NCBI GenBank assembly: GCA_937892225.1
Contig: CALAUH010000087.1
Span: forward strand, 1 to 27,134
Direction of reading: 5' to 3'
DNA from: an uncultured Treponema sp.
Lineage (GTDB): Bacteria > Spirochaetota > Spirochaetia > Treponematales > Treponemataceae
DNA: 27,134 nt
Shown in pieces: positions 1 through 7,176 of this stretch (position 1 is the stretch's first letter; each line of letters starts with the position of its first letter). Below the pieces are notes generated by a model, which was given only the letters and a program-made list of their open reading frames with translations, was not told the DNA's origin and ran no database searches. The translations under genes were made by a program, and so were the position numbers.

Positions 1-544
1 GATTTGCCCATTCCCACAAACCTAAATCCTCTGGAGAATTTTGTCTTACCATCCATCTTAGAAACATATGGATTCTTTTATTTGCAGAAGACTTTCCCTT
101 AGGAACAATTTTTGATTCTGGAAAAAAAGATGATAAAATCAACGAAGGATGTTTTTCATCTGCCAAATTTTTTTTAAGTGCATTTCCCAAAGAACCATTT
201 TTTTCTATTAAAACACGTAATTCTCTAAACAATGTACATAAATCATCATAAGAATAAAAACGATAAAATTTTTCTTTACCTGAAGGAAAATCTGGAAATG
301 AATTTAAAATCCAGCTGGAAATTGATTTTGATTTTTTATCTGCAAGTTCCAGAATATATTTTATTTTTGGAATAAATTGTTTTCTATTACCGAAAGAAAG
401 CATAGCCGCAATAAAAGAAGCAATTTCTACATCAATCATATCTTCTTTCGAATACCAGTACAAAAATTGAGACGGATCTTCTTTACAAAAATCTTTCGTT
501 TCGTATTTTTCTGCTAATTGAATTAAATATTCTTTAGTTTCCAT
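1..544 (-). CDS. DUF2400 / TIGR02757 family protein (3' part missing at window edge)
   Basis: This gene starts at the ATG at 544 and runs off the left edge, so about 181 residues are visible. I translated it by hand. It begins METKEYLIQLAEKY and shows IAAMLSFGNRKQFIPKI (about residues 43-59), FYRFYSYDDLCTLFRELR near the middle, and KRIHMFLRWMVR followed by LGLW near the cut end. These are the hallmarks of the TIGR02757 (DUF2400) family, a roughly 250-residue bacterial family of unknown function. The start codon lies inside the last codons of the arabinofuranosidase gene (11-bp overlap), so translation is probably coupled. No separate ribosome binding site is evident. The family has no established role in sugar metabolism, so its place in this operon is not explained. 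Confidence 0.85.
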   Translation of the reverse strand, partial: METKEYLIQLAEKYETKDFCKEDPSQFLYWYSKEDMIDVEIASFIAAMLSFGNRKQFIPKIKYILELADKKSKSISSWILNSFPDFPSGKEKFYRFYSYDDLCTLFRELRVLIEKNGSLGNALKKNLADEKHPSLILSSFFPESKIVPKGKSSANKRIHMFLRWMVRQNSPEDLGLWEWAN

Positions 545-3008
545 TCTGTTTTTCAAAAGTATTTACCGGTGCACAAAGTTTTACTGATTCTTTACCATCA
601 ATTCCTTCAAAAGAAATCCGAACTACTTTTTTATTTTCAAAAACAATTGATTTTTCAATAACTTCAGATGGAATTTTTATCTCTTTTGAAACTTTTTCGT
701 CAGAACTAAAATCCTGCTCTATTTTTGCTATTAAAATATCATCTGATTTTATAACAATTCCTTTTGCATCATCATTTTTTAATAAATCAAATGATAGATA
801 AGTTTCTTTATCTTTTGAAACACAGAATAAATAAGAAAAAGAACCATTTTCATTTGCAAAACGAGTTAATGCTCCGGCATCCCCTGTTGAACCAGAACCA
901 GTTTCTTTAAAACATGGATATGTTGTTTCATTTCCTTCTGTCTGTGCCCCGTAACCGACACCTATTCCATCCAGAATATTTTTTTCAGATTCCAGTATTT
1001 TTTTATCATCATCTTTTAAAAGCCAGTAAATACCATAACGGTTTTTATTCATTTTATAATACTGACGTAAAATCAACGGTTTCTTAGATTTATCGTATTT
1101 TAATTCAAAATAAAGTTCTTCTTTGCCTTTAATTTTTACATATTTATTTATATTCTGAATTACTTTTTTATCAGCAAAAATTTTTTCATTTTCTAAAACA
1201 GGAAGATTGCTGGTTCCACCATAATTTCCTTTTAATAACATAGATTCATTCCAGACAGTTTTTTCTCCACAAACATCGCATAAAACACCAACCTGTCTGA
1301 TATTTTTATTCTCAACTTTTCCCAAATCTGCTGCAAGAACAACGGGACCATATTTAAAAGCAAAAACTTTTTCAAAATTATCCGGTAAAGAAAAAACATT
1401 TATCTTCATAGATAAAACTAAATCAACAGAATCTAAGTTTTTCCAGGTTCTGTCTATTTGAATATAACCTTTCGAAATTTTTATCTGTGAAGATTTTTTA
1501 TTGATTTTTAATTTTATTTTATTTTCATCAGCCCAATCTGGAATACGAATTAATAATTTAAAATCTTTTTCTTTTTTATCATTTGTTTTTATTTTAAAAT
1601 TAATTTTATCACTTTCTGGAAGACTGGCTTTTTGTTCAAAAATTAAATTTTCCTCTTTCCAATAAACTGATGAAGATACAAATTCATTTATGCACAAAAT
1701 ATTATCTGAATAAAAATAAAAAGAATCTCCAAGTTTTGTAAAATTTTCTAGACCAGTTCCAGTACAACACCAGAAATAATTTTTTTCTACATCAGGATTA
1801 CAGAAAATCTTAAAACAACCGGTTGCCATAGGCTGAAAATACGTTGTCATTCCATTATCTGAATTAACAGAAGCCATAATTGAATTTATAAAAGTATTTT
1901 CATAATAATCTGCATATTTTTTATCACCAGTTATCTTAAAAAGTTCCCTTGTGATTTTTAACATATTATGCGTATTACAGGTTTCACAGTTACAATTTGA
2001 ACGTTCCTTATCAAGAACATCATCTTTTCCAAAATGTTCACATTCACTATTTCCACCAGTAATATATGTATGATGATTTACAACTAAATCCCAGAATTTT
2101 TTTGTATACTCAAGATATTCTTTTGAATCCGCGTTTTCTGGAAATGTCCTGTACCTGTTTAACGCACCCATGTACTTTGGAATTGTTGTATTTGCGTGTT
2201 TATTATCCAAAGCATCTTTTGTTGAATTAAAAATCTCTTTATAAAGTTTTACCTGATCAAATTTGTGAGCTGCTTTTTCTATATGATTTAGATTTGAATA
2301 ATTTTCTTTTTCAGCACATTTGTATAATTCATAAAGACAGTCATTCATTCCACCATATTCTATTGATAAAACTCTATCTTGAATTTCTTCTGTCCATTTA
2401 TCAGTACGTTCAAATATCCATTCAGAAAGATTCTCTGCAATTTCAAGTGCTTTTTTATTTGAAGTAAATTTATAAGTTTCTACAAGTCCATTAACAATTT
2501 TATGCATTGTATACCATGGAACCCATGTATCACTAGGATTATCTGATTCAACTTTATCAAACTGCAATTCAGGTTTTGTTGAATCTGCCATAGTTGCACC
2601 AAAAATAAAACCTTTTTTTCTATTTTTATTTGATTTTATTAATTCATCATTCTTAAGCTGACATTCATACAAACCATCTATAATTTTTTCAAGACGCTCT
2701 CGTAATGTAAGACCATCTTTTCCTTTTTCATCACCAAAACCTCTGGCAATACCCTGAGCAGCCGCAGTTAAATAATGTCCGATTGTATGTCCGCCAATTC
2801 TTGTATTTTCCCAGCCAGAATAAGATGATTTTTCTTTTATCTCACTTAATTCAAAACCCGCAGTTAATCTAAAATTAAATAATAATTTTTCAGGATTAAA
2901 CGTATTTAAAAAATCTACATCTTTTTTTATTACATTTAAATAATATTTATCAAAAAGTGTAATATCAGACAGATTAAAATCATTAAATTCTAAAAAATTA
3001 TTTTTCAT
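534..3008 (-). CDS. DUF1680 glycoside hydrolase, beta-L-arabinofuranosidase of GH127/GH146 type
   Basis: Predicted to release terminal beta-L-arabinofuranose from arabinose-containing plant glycans. Residue numbers here count from the TTG at 3017. The core (about 1-430) carries GWENTRIGGHTIGHYLTAAA (68-87), WYTMHKIVNGLVETY (168-182), GGNSECEHF (321-329), CETCNTHNMLK (344-354) and FWCCTGTG (415-422). In the characterised GH127 enzyme HypBA1 the equivalents of E345, C347, C417 and C418 form a zinc-cysteine site with a catalytic cysteine; all are present. The GGNS..EHF and ETCNT.NMLK wording is closer to GH146 than to classical GH127. The C-terminus (about 690-815) looks like the DUF6805 beta-domain. 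There is no signal peptide, so it is cytoplasmic. I prefer the ATG at 3008, one base after the upstream stop with a GGA six bases before it; a TTG at 3017 is the alternative. Confidence 0.88.
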   Translation of the reverse strand: MKNNFLEFNDFNLSDITLFDKYYLNVIKKDVDFLNTFNPEKLLFNFRLTAGFELSEIKEKSSYSGWENTRIGGHTIGHYLTAAAQGIARGFGDEKGKDGLTLRERLEKIIDGLYECQLKNDELIKSNKNRKKGFIFGATMADSTKPELQFDKVESDNPSDTWVPWYTMHKIVNGLVETYKFTSNKKALEIAENLSEWIFERTDKWTEEIQDRVLSIEYGGMNDCLYELYKCAEKENYSNLNHIEKAAHKFDQVKLYKEIFNSTKDALDNKHANTTIPKYMGALNRYRTFPENADSKEYLEYTKKFWDLVVNHHTYITGGNSECEHFGKDDVLDKERSNCNCETCNTHNMLKITRELFKITGDKKYADYYENTFINSIMASVNSDNGMTTYFQPMATGCFKIFCNPDVEKNYFWCCTGTGLENFTKLGDSFYFYSDNILCINEFVSSSVYWKEENLIFEQKASLPESDKINFKIKTNDKKEKDFKLLIRIPDWADENKIKLKINKKSSQIKISKGYIQIDRTWKNLDSVDLVLSMKINVFSLPDNFEKVFAFKYGPVVLAADLGKVENKNIRQVGVLCDVCGEKTVWNESMLLKGNYGGTSNLPVLENEKIFADKKVIQNINKYVKIKGKEELYFELKYDKSKKPLILRQYYKMNKNRYGIYWLLKDDDKKILESEKNILDGIGVGYGAQTEGNETTYPCFKETGSGSTGDAGALTRFANENGSFSYLFCVSKDKETYLSFDLLKNDDAKGIVIKSDDILIAKIEQDFSSDEKVSKEIKIPSEVIEKSIVFENKKVVRISFEGIDGKESVKLCAPVNTFEKQNGN

Positions 3009-3009
3009 T

Positions 3010-4491
3010 TTATCCAATTAAACTTTTCTGCTTTTTAATAACAGGTTCACAGGTTACATCAACACCAAGCTTCTTAAAAATCTTTCTGTCAACTTCACTA
3101 AGCATTACAGAAGTATGTACCTGACAACCTGCAAGATTTGGCAACTGTTCTACTGCTTTTTTACAATTTTCATCATTAAGACTCAACATTGCAAGAGCAA
3201 CTAGAACTTCATCAGTATGTAATCTAGGATTATTTCCACGCAAATAAGTTACTTTCATATCCTGAATAGGTTCAATCATTTCTTCAGGAATTAATTTTAT
3301 TTTGTGATCTATTCCAGCTAAATATTTTGTAGCATGTAAAATCAAAGCTGCACTTGTTCCAAGTAAAGGAGTAGTTTCCGATGTTATGATTGTACCATCC
3401 TTTAATTCAATAGCAGATGTTGGAACTCCAGATTTTGCAGCTCTTTCTTTTGCAGCAACAGTAACTCTTCGATCATCAGTTGAAATTTTTGCCTGCTGCA
3501 TAATAATTTCAATTTTATCAACTTCGATTTCATCAATCTTATTTTCTGCAAGATTATCCAAAGCTGTATAATATCGTCTGATAATTTCCTGTTTAGAAGC
3601 TTCACAACATGCATCATCATCAGTAATACAATAACCAGCCATATTTACACCCATATCAGTAGGTGATTTATATGGATTTGAACCATAGATTCCTTCAAAA
3701 ATTGCATTTAAAACAGGGAAAATTTCTATATCACGATTATAATTTACAGTCATTTTTCCATATGCTTCCAGATGGAAAGGATCAATCATATTTACATCAT
3801 TTAAATCTGCAGTTGCTGCTTCATAAGCAAGATTAACAGGATGTTTTAACGGAAGATTCCAGATTGGAAAAGTTTCAAATTTTGCATAACCAGCTTTAAT
3901 TCCACGTTTATTATCATGATATAACTGGCTTAAACAAGTTGCCATTTTACCAGAACCTGGCCCCGGTGCTGTAACAACAACTAATGGTCTTGTAGTTTCA
4001 ATATAATCATTTTTTCCAAAACCTTCATCACTATCGATTAAAGAAACATTAGAAGGATAACCTGGAATTGTATAATGAAAATAAGTTTTAATATTTAATC
4101 GATTTAATTTTTTACGAAAGGCTTTTGCGGCTTCCTGACCTGTGTAATGTGTAATTACAACACTACCAACCATAAGACCGCGATTTTGAAATTCATCTCT
4201 TAAACGAAGAACATCTTTATCATAGGTAATTCCTAAATCACCACGAACTTTATTTTTTTCAATATCAACAGCACTAATTACAATAACAATTTCTGCTACA
4301 TCTGCAAGTTGAATAAGCATTTTGAGCTTACTGTCAGGTTGAAATCCTGGTAAAACTCGAGACGCATGATAATCGTCAAATAATTTTCCGCCAAATTCAA
4401 GATATAATTTGTCGCCAAACTGAGCAATTCTTTCTTTAATGTGTTCTGATTGTATTTTAAGATACTTTTCGTTGTCAAATCCGTTTTTCAT
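3010..4491 (-). CDS. DUF1846 family protein
   Basis: A full-length (about 494 residues) member of the DUF1846 / UPF0371 family, which is common in streptococci, clostridia and other anaerobes and has no agreed function. Recognisable stretches are YLEFGGKLFDDYHASRVLPG (31-50), VSAVDIEKNKVRGDLGITYD-like wording (74-92), and APGPGSGKMATCLSQLYHD (176-194). The last contains a P-loop-like GPGSGK, suggesting nucleotide binding (inference). The C-terminal part includes LLGTSAALILHATKYLAGI. The start is either a GTG at 4494 or the adjacent in-frame ATG at 4491; no well-spaced ribosome binding site precedes either. A promoter-like pair (4503-4531) would put the transcript start only a few bases upstream. 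The stop overlaps the beginning of the arabinofuranosidase region, so the two are almost certainly co-translated. Confidence 0.88.
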   Translation of the reverse strand: MKNGFDNEKYLKIQSEHIKERIAQFGDKLYLEFGGKLFDDYHASRVLPGFQPDSKLKMLIQLADVAEIVIVISAVDIEKNKVRGDLGITYDKDVLRLRDEFQNRGLMVGSVVITHYTGQEAAKAFRKKLNRLNIKTYFHYTIPGYPSNVSLIDSDEGFGKNDYIETTRPLVVVTAPGPGSGKMATCLSQLYHDNKRGIKAGYAKFETFPIWNLPLKHPVNLAYEAATADLNDVNMIDPFHLEAYGKMTVNYNRDIEIFPVLNAIFEGIYGSNPYKSPTDMGVNMAGYCITDDDACCEASKQEIIRRYYTALDNLAENKIDEIEVDKIEIIMQQAKISTDDRRVTVAAKERAAKSGVPTSAIELKDGTIITSETTPLLGTSAALILHATKYLAGIDHKIKLIPEEMIEPIQDMKVTYLRGNNPRLHTDEVLVALAMLSLNDENCKKAVEQLPNLAGCQVHTSVMLSEVDRKIFKKLGVDVTCEPVIKKQKSLIG

Positions 4492-4502
4492 CACGGAATT
4501 TA

Positions 4503-4531
4503 ATTTTACACCTTTTTTATCTTTTTAACAA
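4503..4531 (-). promoter_or_regulatory. Internal promoter for the DUF1846-arabinofuranosidase genes
   Basis: On the minus strand TTGTTA (4526-4531) and TAAAAT (4503-4508) are separated by 17 bp. The expected transcription start is about 4496, only 2-5 bases before the GTG/ATG start codons at 4494/4491. The -35 box touches the stop region of the LURP-one gene, so the downstream genes can be transcribed independently of it. Found by eye only. Confidence 0.45.
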
Positions 4532-4533
4532 TA

Positions 4534-5037
4534 TTAATTGCTATTAGAACCAAAAGATACAGAGAAATTCTGACTGTTTGCCAAATCAGAATCAATAATC
4601 AAAACAACACTGATTACATCAACAGGATTAAAACCATCTTTAATATCTATTTCGTAAGTATCGCCCCAGGAAACCCATTTTTTATTAATTTCCGCAACCA
4701 AAGTCAAACCCTGTTTAATTGTATAAGTATGTGCAAGAAAATTTCCTTTTACTTCCCAGCCAAATTCATCAATATTATATGTTGGTTTTATAGCAAGCTG
4801 CTTTTTTACACAGGCAACATCTTCTCCACCCTTATTAATAAAATATTTAGGTAAAAAAGCTATAACCTTCTGATGAATATTTGATACAAGTTCGTTATTA
4901 GAATCAAAAATATCAAGTTTTTTACCAATAGAAAATAATTTTCCATCACAAGTATAAACAGGATTCTGATTTTCATCATAAATATTGAATTTATCTTTAA
5001 TCGAAAAAACCTTTTGCTTAATATATAATTTCATCAT
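4534..5037 (-). CDS. LURP-one-related (YxjI-like) protein
   Basis: A 167-residue protein matching the LURP-one-related family (PF04525; bacterial YxjI, plant LOR), which has a tubby-like beta-barrel around a central helix. The repeated short beta-hairpin pattern is visible: LYIKQKVFSIKDKFNIYDE, then GKLFSIGKKLDIFDSNNELV, VACVKKQLAIKPTYNI, and a hydrophobic central segment VDVISVVLIIDSD near the C-terminus. There is no signal peptide. Biochemical function is unknown across bacteria; a role in phospholipid or membrane sensing has been proposed for tubby-like folds but nothing here tests it. An AAGGAG ribosome binding site lies just before tandem ATG codons at 5037/5034. It is the first gene of the minus-strand chain, 39 bp ahead of the DUF1846 gene. 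Confidence 0.82.
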   Translation of the reverse strand: MMKLYIKQKVFSIKDKFNIYDENQNPVYTCDGKLFSIGKKLDIFDSNNELVSNIHQKVIAFLPKYFINKGGEDVACVKKQLAIKPTYNIDEFGWEVKGNFLAHTYTIKQGLTLVAEINKKWVSWGDTYEIDIKDGFNPVDVISVVLIIDSDLANSQNFSVSFGSNSN

Positions 5038-5122
5038 ATAACTCCTTATATTTTTAATATTAAAATATGATTTTCAATAATGCAAATTTAAAACTAGTAT
5101 TTTCTAAAATTTCTTTTAAAGT

Positions 5123-5128
5123 TATAAT
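5123..5128 (+). promoter_or_regulatory. -10 box giving a leaderless transcript of the FMN_bind-like gene
   Basis: A perfect TATAAT ends 6 bp before the ATG at 5135. No Shine-Dalgarno sequence lies between. A start site seven bases after the box falls on the A of the ATG. The -35 (TTTTCT, 5100-5105, 17-bp spacer) is weak. Confidence 0.5.
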
Positions 5129-5134
5129 CATTTT

Positions 5135-5575
5135 ATGGGTACTTTATTTTCAAATACAAAAAATCCAAAAAGAAATCTAATTATATTTTTAGCAGTTCTG
5201 ATTTTAATAGCAGTTTCAATTCCAGTTTCAAAACGTAAAGCAAAAATAAATGAAACAAAACGTCTTCCTTTTACAAATACAAAACTTGAAAATGTTAACG
5301 ACGGAATTTATTCTTCTGAAACTCAAACAACATTTATGTTTTTAAATTTAGAAGTTACAGTATCAGATAAAAAAATACAGAACATTAAAATAAATGATTT
5401 AAAAGGTTTTCCAGATGATAAAGCAGAATCAATAATTAAAGAAATGATAGAAAAAAATAAAACCTCTATTGAATTAAAAAAAGGACAGGAATTAGAAACA
5501 ATCGTTTTTATAAGTTGTGTTGATTCAGCACTAAAAAAAGGATTACAAGAAGATTTTTCAAATGATGAAAATTAA
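5135..5575 (+). CDS. Membrane-anchored FMN_bind-like protein
   Basis: A 146-residue protein with a positively charged N-terminus, one membrane segment (about 14-31, NLIIFLAVLILIAVSIPV), and an extracytoplasmic domain of about 100 residues. The latter follows the FMN-binding domain layout: NDGIYSSETQTTFMFLNLEV opens the fold, KKIQNIKINDLKGFPDDKAE is the next strand-turn-helix, and the end ISCVDSALKKGL resembles the closing helix of FMN_bind (PF04205). The usual S/T-G-A-T flavinylation motif is not there: the corresponding stretch reads ELETIVFIS. It may therefore bind flavin non-covalently or not at all. There is no ribosome binding site, and the -10 box sits right before the ATG. The last 14 bases overlap queH, so the two form an operon. 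The family call is moderate. Confidence 0.6.
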   Translation: MGTLFSNTKNPKRNLIIFLAVLILIAVSIPVSKRKAKINETKRLPFTNTKLENVNDGIYSSETQTTFMFLNLEVTVSDKKIQNIKINDLKGFPDDKAESIIKEMIEKNKTSIELKKGQELETIVFISCVDSALKKGLQEDFSNDEN

Positions 5576-6197
5576 TTATCATAAAGAATTATTAAAAACA
5601 CTGGACTCTCTTAAAGAAAAACCTAAACTTTTATTACATGCCTGTTGCGGTCCATGCTCTTCTTATGTACTTGAGTTTTTATGCAATCATTTTGATATAA
5701 CAGTTTTTTATTATAATCCTAATATTTATCCGGAAACAGAATATTCAAGACGTTTAGAAGAATTAAAGACTTTTTATACAAAATTTCCACCTGTTCTAGA
5801 AAACAAAATCAAAGTTATAGAAGAACAATATAATCCTGAAGATTTTTATAAAGCCGTAAATACGAAAAATGAACTTGAACTTTGTAAAGAACCAGAAAAA
5901 GGTGAACGATGCCGGCGCTGCTATGAATTTCGCCTGAAAAAAACATACGAATATGCAAAACAAAACAATTTTGATTATTTTTGTACAACTTTAAGTATAA
6001 GCCCTTTTAAAGATTCAGATAAAATAAATATAATCGGTCAGGAACTGACAAAAAACAGTGAAAATCCAAAATGGCTCTTTTCTGATTTTAAAAAGAATCA
6101 GGGATTTGTAAGAAGTCTTGAATTAAGTGAAGAATATAATTTATATCGTCAGCAGTATTGTGGATGCATTTATTCTTTTAATAATAAAAACATTTAA
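5562..6197 (+). CDS. queH: Epoxyqueuosine reductase QueH
   Basis: QueH (formerly DUF208) catalyses the last step of queuosine formation in tRNA, reducing epoxyqueuosine to queuosine; it is the non-homologous alternative to QueG. The 211-residue protein is normal length and carries the family motifs: LLHACCGPCSSYVLEFL with C28, C29 and C32; FYYNPNIYPETEY (49-61); ERCRRCYEFRL with C117 and C120; TTLSISPFKDSDKINIIG (142-159); and YCGCIYS with C200 and C202. The CC and C-x2-C pairs are the known iron-sulfur ligands of the family. Tandem ATG codons at 5562/5565 lie inside the end of the upstream gene, so translation is probably coupled. The enzyme is cytoplasmic. The functional link to the FMN_bind-like partner, perhaps electron supply, is only a guess. 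Confidence 0.93.
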   Translation: MMKINYHKELLKTLDSLKEKPKLLLHACCGPCSSYVLEFLCNHFDITVFYYNPNIYPETEYSRRLEELKTFYTKFPPVLENKIKVIEEQYNPEDFYKAVNTKNELELCKEPEKGERCRRCYEFRLKKTYEYAKQNNFDYFCTTLSISPFKDSDKINIIGQELTKNSENPKWLFSDFKKNQGFVRSLELSEEYNLYRQQYCGCIYSFNNKNI

Positions 6198-6202
6198 AAA
6201 CG

Positions 6203-6232
6203 AAAACCCGCCTTGCTTAGAAGACGGGCTTT
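6203..6232. terminator. Weak terminator-like hairpin after queH
   Basis: Arms AAA-CCCG-CTT and AAG-CGGG-TTT pair with two A/C mismatches around a GCTTAG loop. On the minus strand it is followed by a T-rich run; on the plus strand the run after it is poor. It probably ends queH transcription, but it is imperfect. Confidence 0.4.
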
Positions 6233-6248
6233 AGGTTACTCCCTTATT

Positions 6249-6347
6249 TTTAATTTATTATTAAATTATTTATAAATTATTATTAAATTATTTATAAATG
6301 ATTTTGAAATTATTCTTAAATTATTTTTAACTTATTTTTAACTACCT
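6249..6347. repeat. 11-bp AT-rich tandem repeat, nine copies
   Basis: Nine consecutive 11-bp units with the approximate consensus NTTAAATTATT occupy 6249-6347. Units starting at 6260 and 6282 are identical; the others differ at one to four positions and the last is the most diverged. The array fills most of the 294-bp gene-free stretch between queH and the histidine phosphatase gene. The rest of that stretch holds the queH hairpin on the left and a strong promoter on the right. An 11-bp period is close to one helical turn, so the A/T tracts are phased and the DNA may be intrinsically bent. Confidence 0.8.
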
Positions 6348-6456
6348 TTATTATACATACAAAAAATTTTTTTGCAATTAAAAATTGTTGTATTTTTTAA
6401 AAATTATTCTGCATTCATTGCTGTTAGTATAAATTTTCTTATCGTAAACAAAAAAA

Positions 6457-6485
6457 TTGGCAGAAATCCCAAAAGATGATATATT
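6457..6485 (+). promoter_or_regulatory. Near-consensus promoter giving a leaderless histidine phosphatase mRNA
   Basis: TTGGCA (6457-6462) and TATATT (6480-6485), each one mismatch from the sigma-70 consensus, are spaced by exactly 17 bp. The -10 box ends 6 bp before the ATG at 6492, so the start site should fall on the start codon. No ribosome binding site is present. Confidence 0.65.
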
Positions 6486-6491
6486 TTTCTT

Positions 6492-7073
6492 ATGGAATTA
6501 TACATTGTTAGACATGGTCAAACTGACTGGAATAAGGAAACACGTTTTCAAGGACTTATTGATAAAGAACTTAATTCTGAAGGACGTGAATCTGCTGCTA
6601 AACTAGGCGAAAAATTAGAAAAAGAAAACATCTTTTTTGATAAAATTTATTCTTCTCCATTATGCCGGGCTTATGAAACTGCATGCCTAATTCGTGGAAG
6701 ACAAAATATTCCTATTATTAGAGATTCAAGACTTAAAGAAATATGTTTTGGTGTACTAGAAGGTCTTACTTATGATGATTGGATGAATACTGAACTTCCA
6801 AGAAAAAACTTTTTTACAAATCCTGAAAATTATATTCCGCCAAAAGATGGAGAAAGTTTTGAAAGTGTCTGTAAAAGAACAAAAGAATTTATCCAGGAAG
6901 TACTGGAAAAATCTACAGATAAAAAAGTTCTTTTAGTAGCACATGGAGCTTTGCTTGCAGGATTAACATGTTACTTAGAAAACAGACCTATCAGCAATTA
7001 CTGGGGAAACGGTCTTACAAACAACTGTGAAACAAAAAAATATGTTTTTGACGGCAATTTATGGTTAAAATAA
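6492..7073 (+). CDS. Histidine phosphatase family protein (phosphoglycerate-mutase-like)
   Basis: A 193-residue cytoplasmic enzyme of the histidine phosphatase superfamily branch 1. The phosphohistidine motif IVRHGQTDWN is at residues 5-14 (R7, H8), followed by the second arginine in SSPLCRAYETA (R59), the acid residue in EICFGVLEG (E83), and the second histidine in LLVAHGALL (H151). All catalytic-pocket residues are present. Members include cofactor-dependent phosphoglycerate mutases, CobC/alpha-ribazole phosphatases and broad-specificity sugar-phosphate phosphatases; the sequence does not settle which. The length fits the small GpmB/PhoE-like phosphatases better than a true glycolytic mutase. 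The start is well fixed: the ATG opens directly on the motif, and the promoter places the transcript start at the same base. It is monocistronic as far as can be seen. Confidence 0.9.
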   Translation: MELYIVRHGQTDWNKETRFQGLIDKELNSEGRESAAKLGEKLEKENIFFDKIYSSPLCRAYETACLIRGRQNIPIIRDSRLKEICFGVLEGLTYDDWMNTELPRKNFFTNPENYIPPKDGESFESVCKRTKEFIQEVLEKSTDKKVLLVAHGALLAGLTCYLENRPISNYWGNGLTNNCETKKYVFDGNLWLK

Positions 7074-7125
7074 TTTCTTAAGAAATACTTATCATTTTCT
7101 TAGGATTATTTCCCTTTTTTGTTGT

Positions 7126-7131
7126 TATAAT
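7126..7131 (+). promoter_or_regulatory. -10 box of the Tyr-rich lipoprotein gene
   Basis: A perfect TATAAT lies 45 bp before the ATG; no good -35 is visible at the normal distance. The resulting leader of about 40 bases carries an AGGAG ribosome binding site (around 7164-7170), unlike the leaderless neighbours. Confidence 0.45.
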
Positions 7132-7176
7132 AAATGTAAACTTAGAAAATTAAATTATTTTATAGGAGACAAACAT

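Noticed and set aside
2884..2902. TTAAACGTATTTAA-like sequence inside the arabinofuranosidase gene as a further LacI-type operator
   Set aside because: It carries an extra base breaking the palindrome and lies within coding sequence, so it is likely chance.
3386..3620. Open frames on both strands inside the DUF1846 gene
   Set aside because: They lie within a well-supported coding gene, have low-complexity products and no ribosome binding sites; they are shadows.
6249..6347. CRISPR array
   Set aside because: The 11-bp units are contiguous with no spacers, and no cas genes are present.
7074..7085. Perfect 12-bp palindrome TTTCTTAAGAAA after the histidine phosphatase stop
   Set aside because: Short and AT-rich with no loop or T-run, and not placed over a promoter; expected by chance in such sequence.
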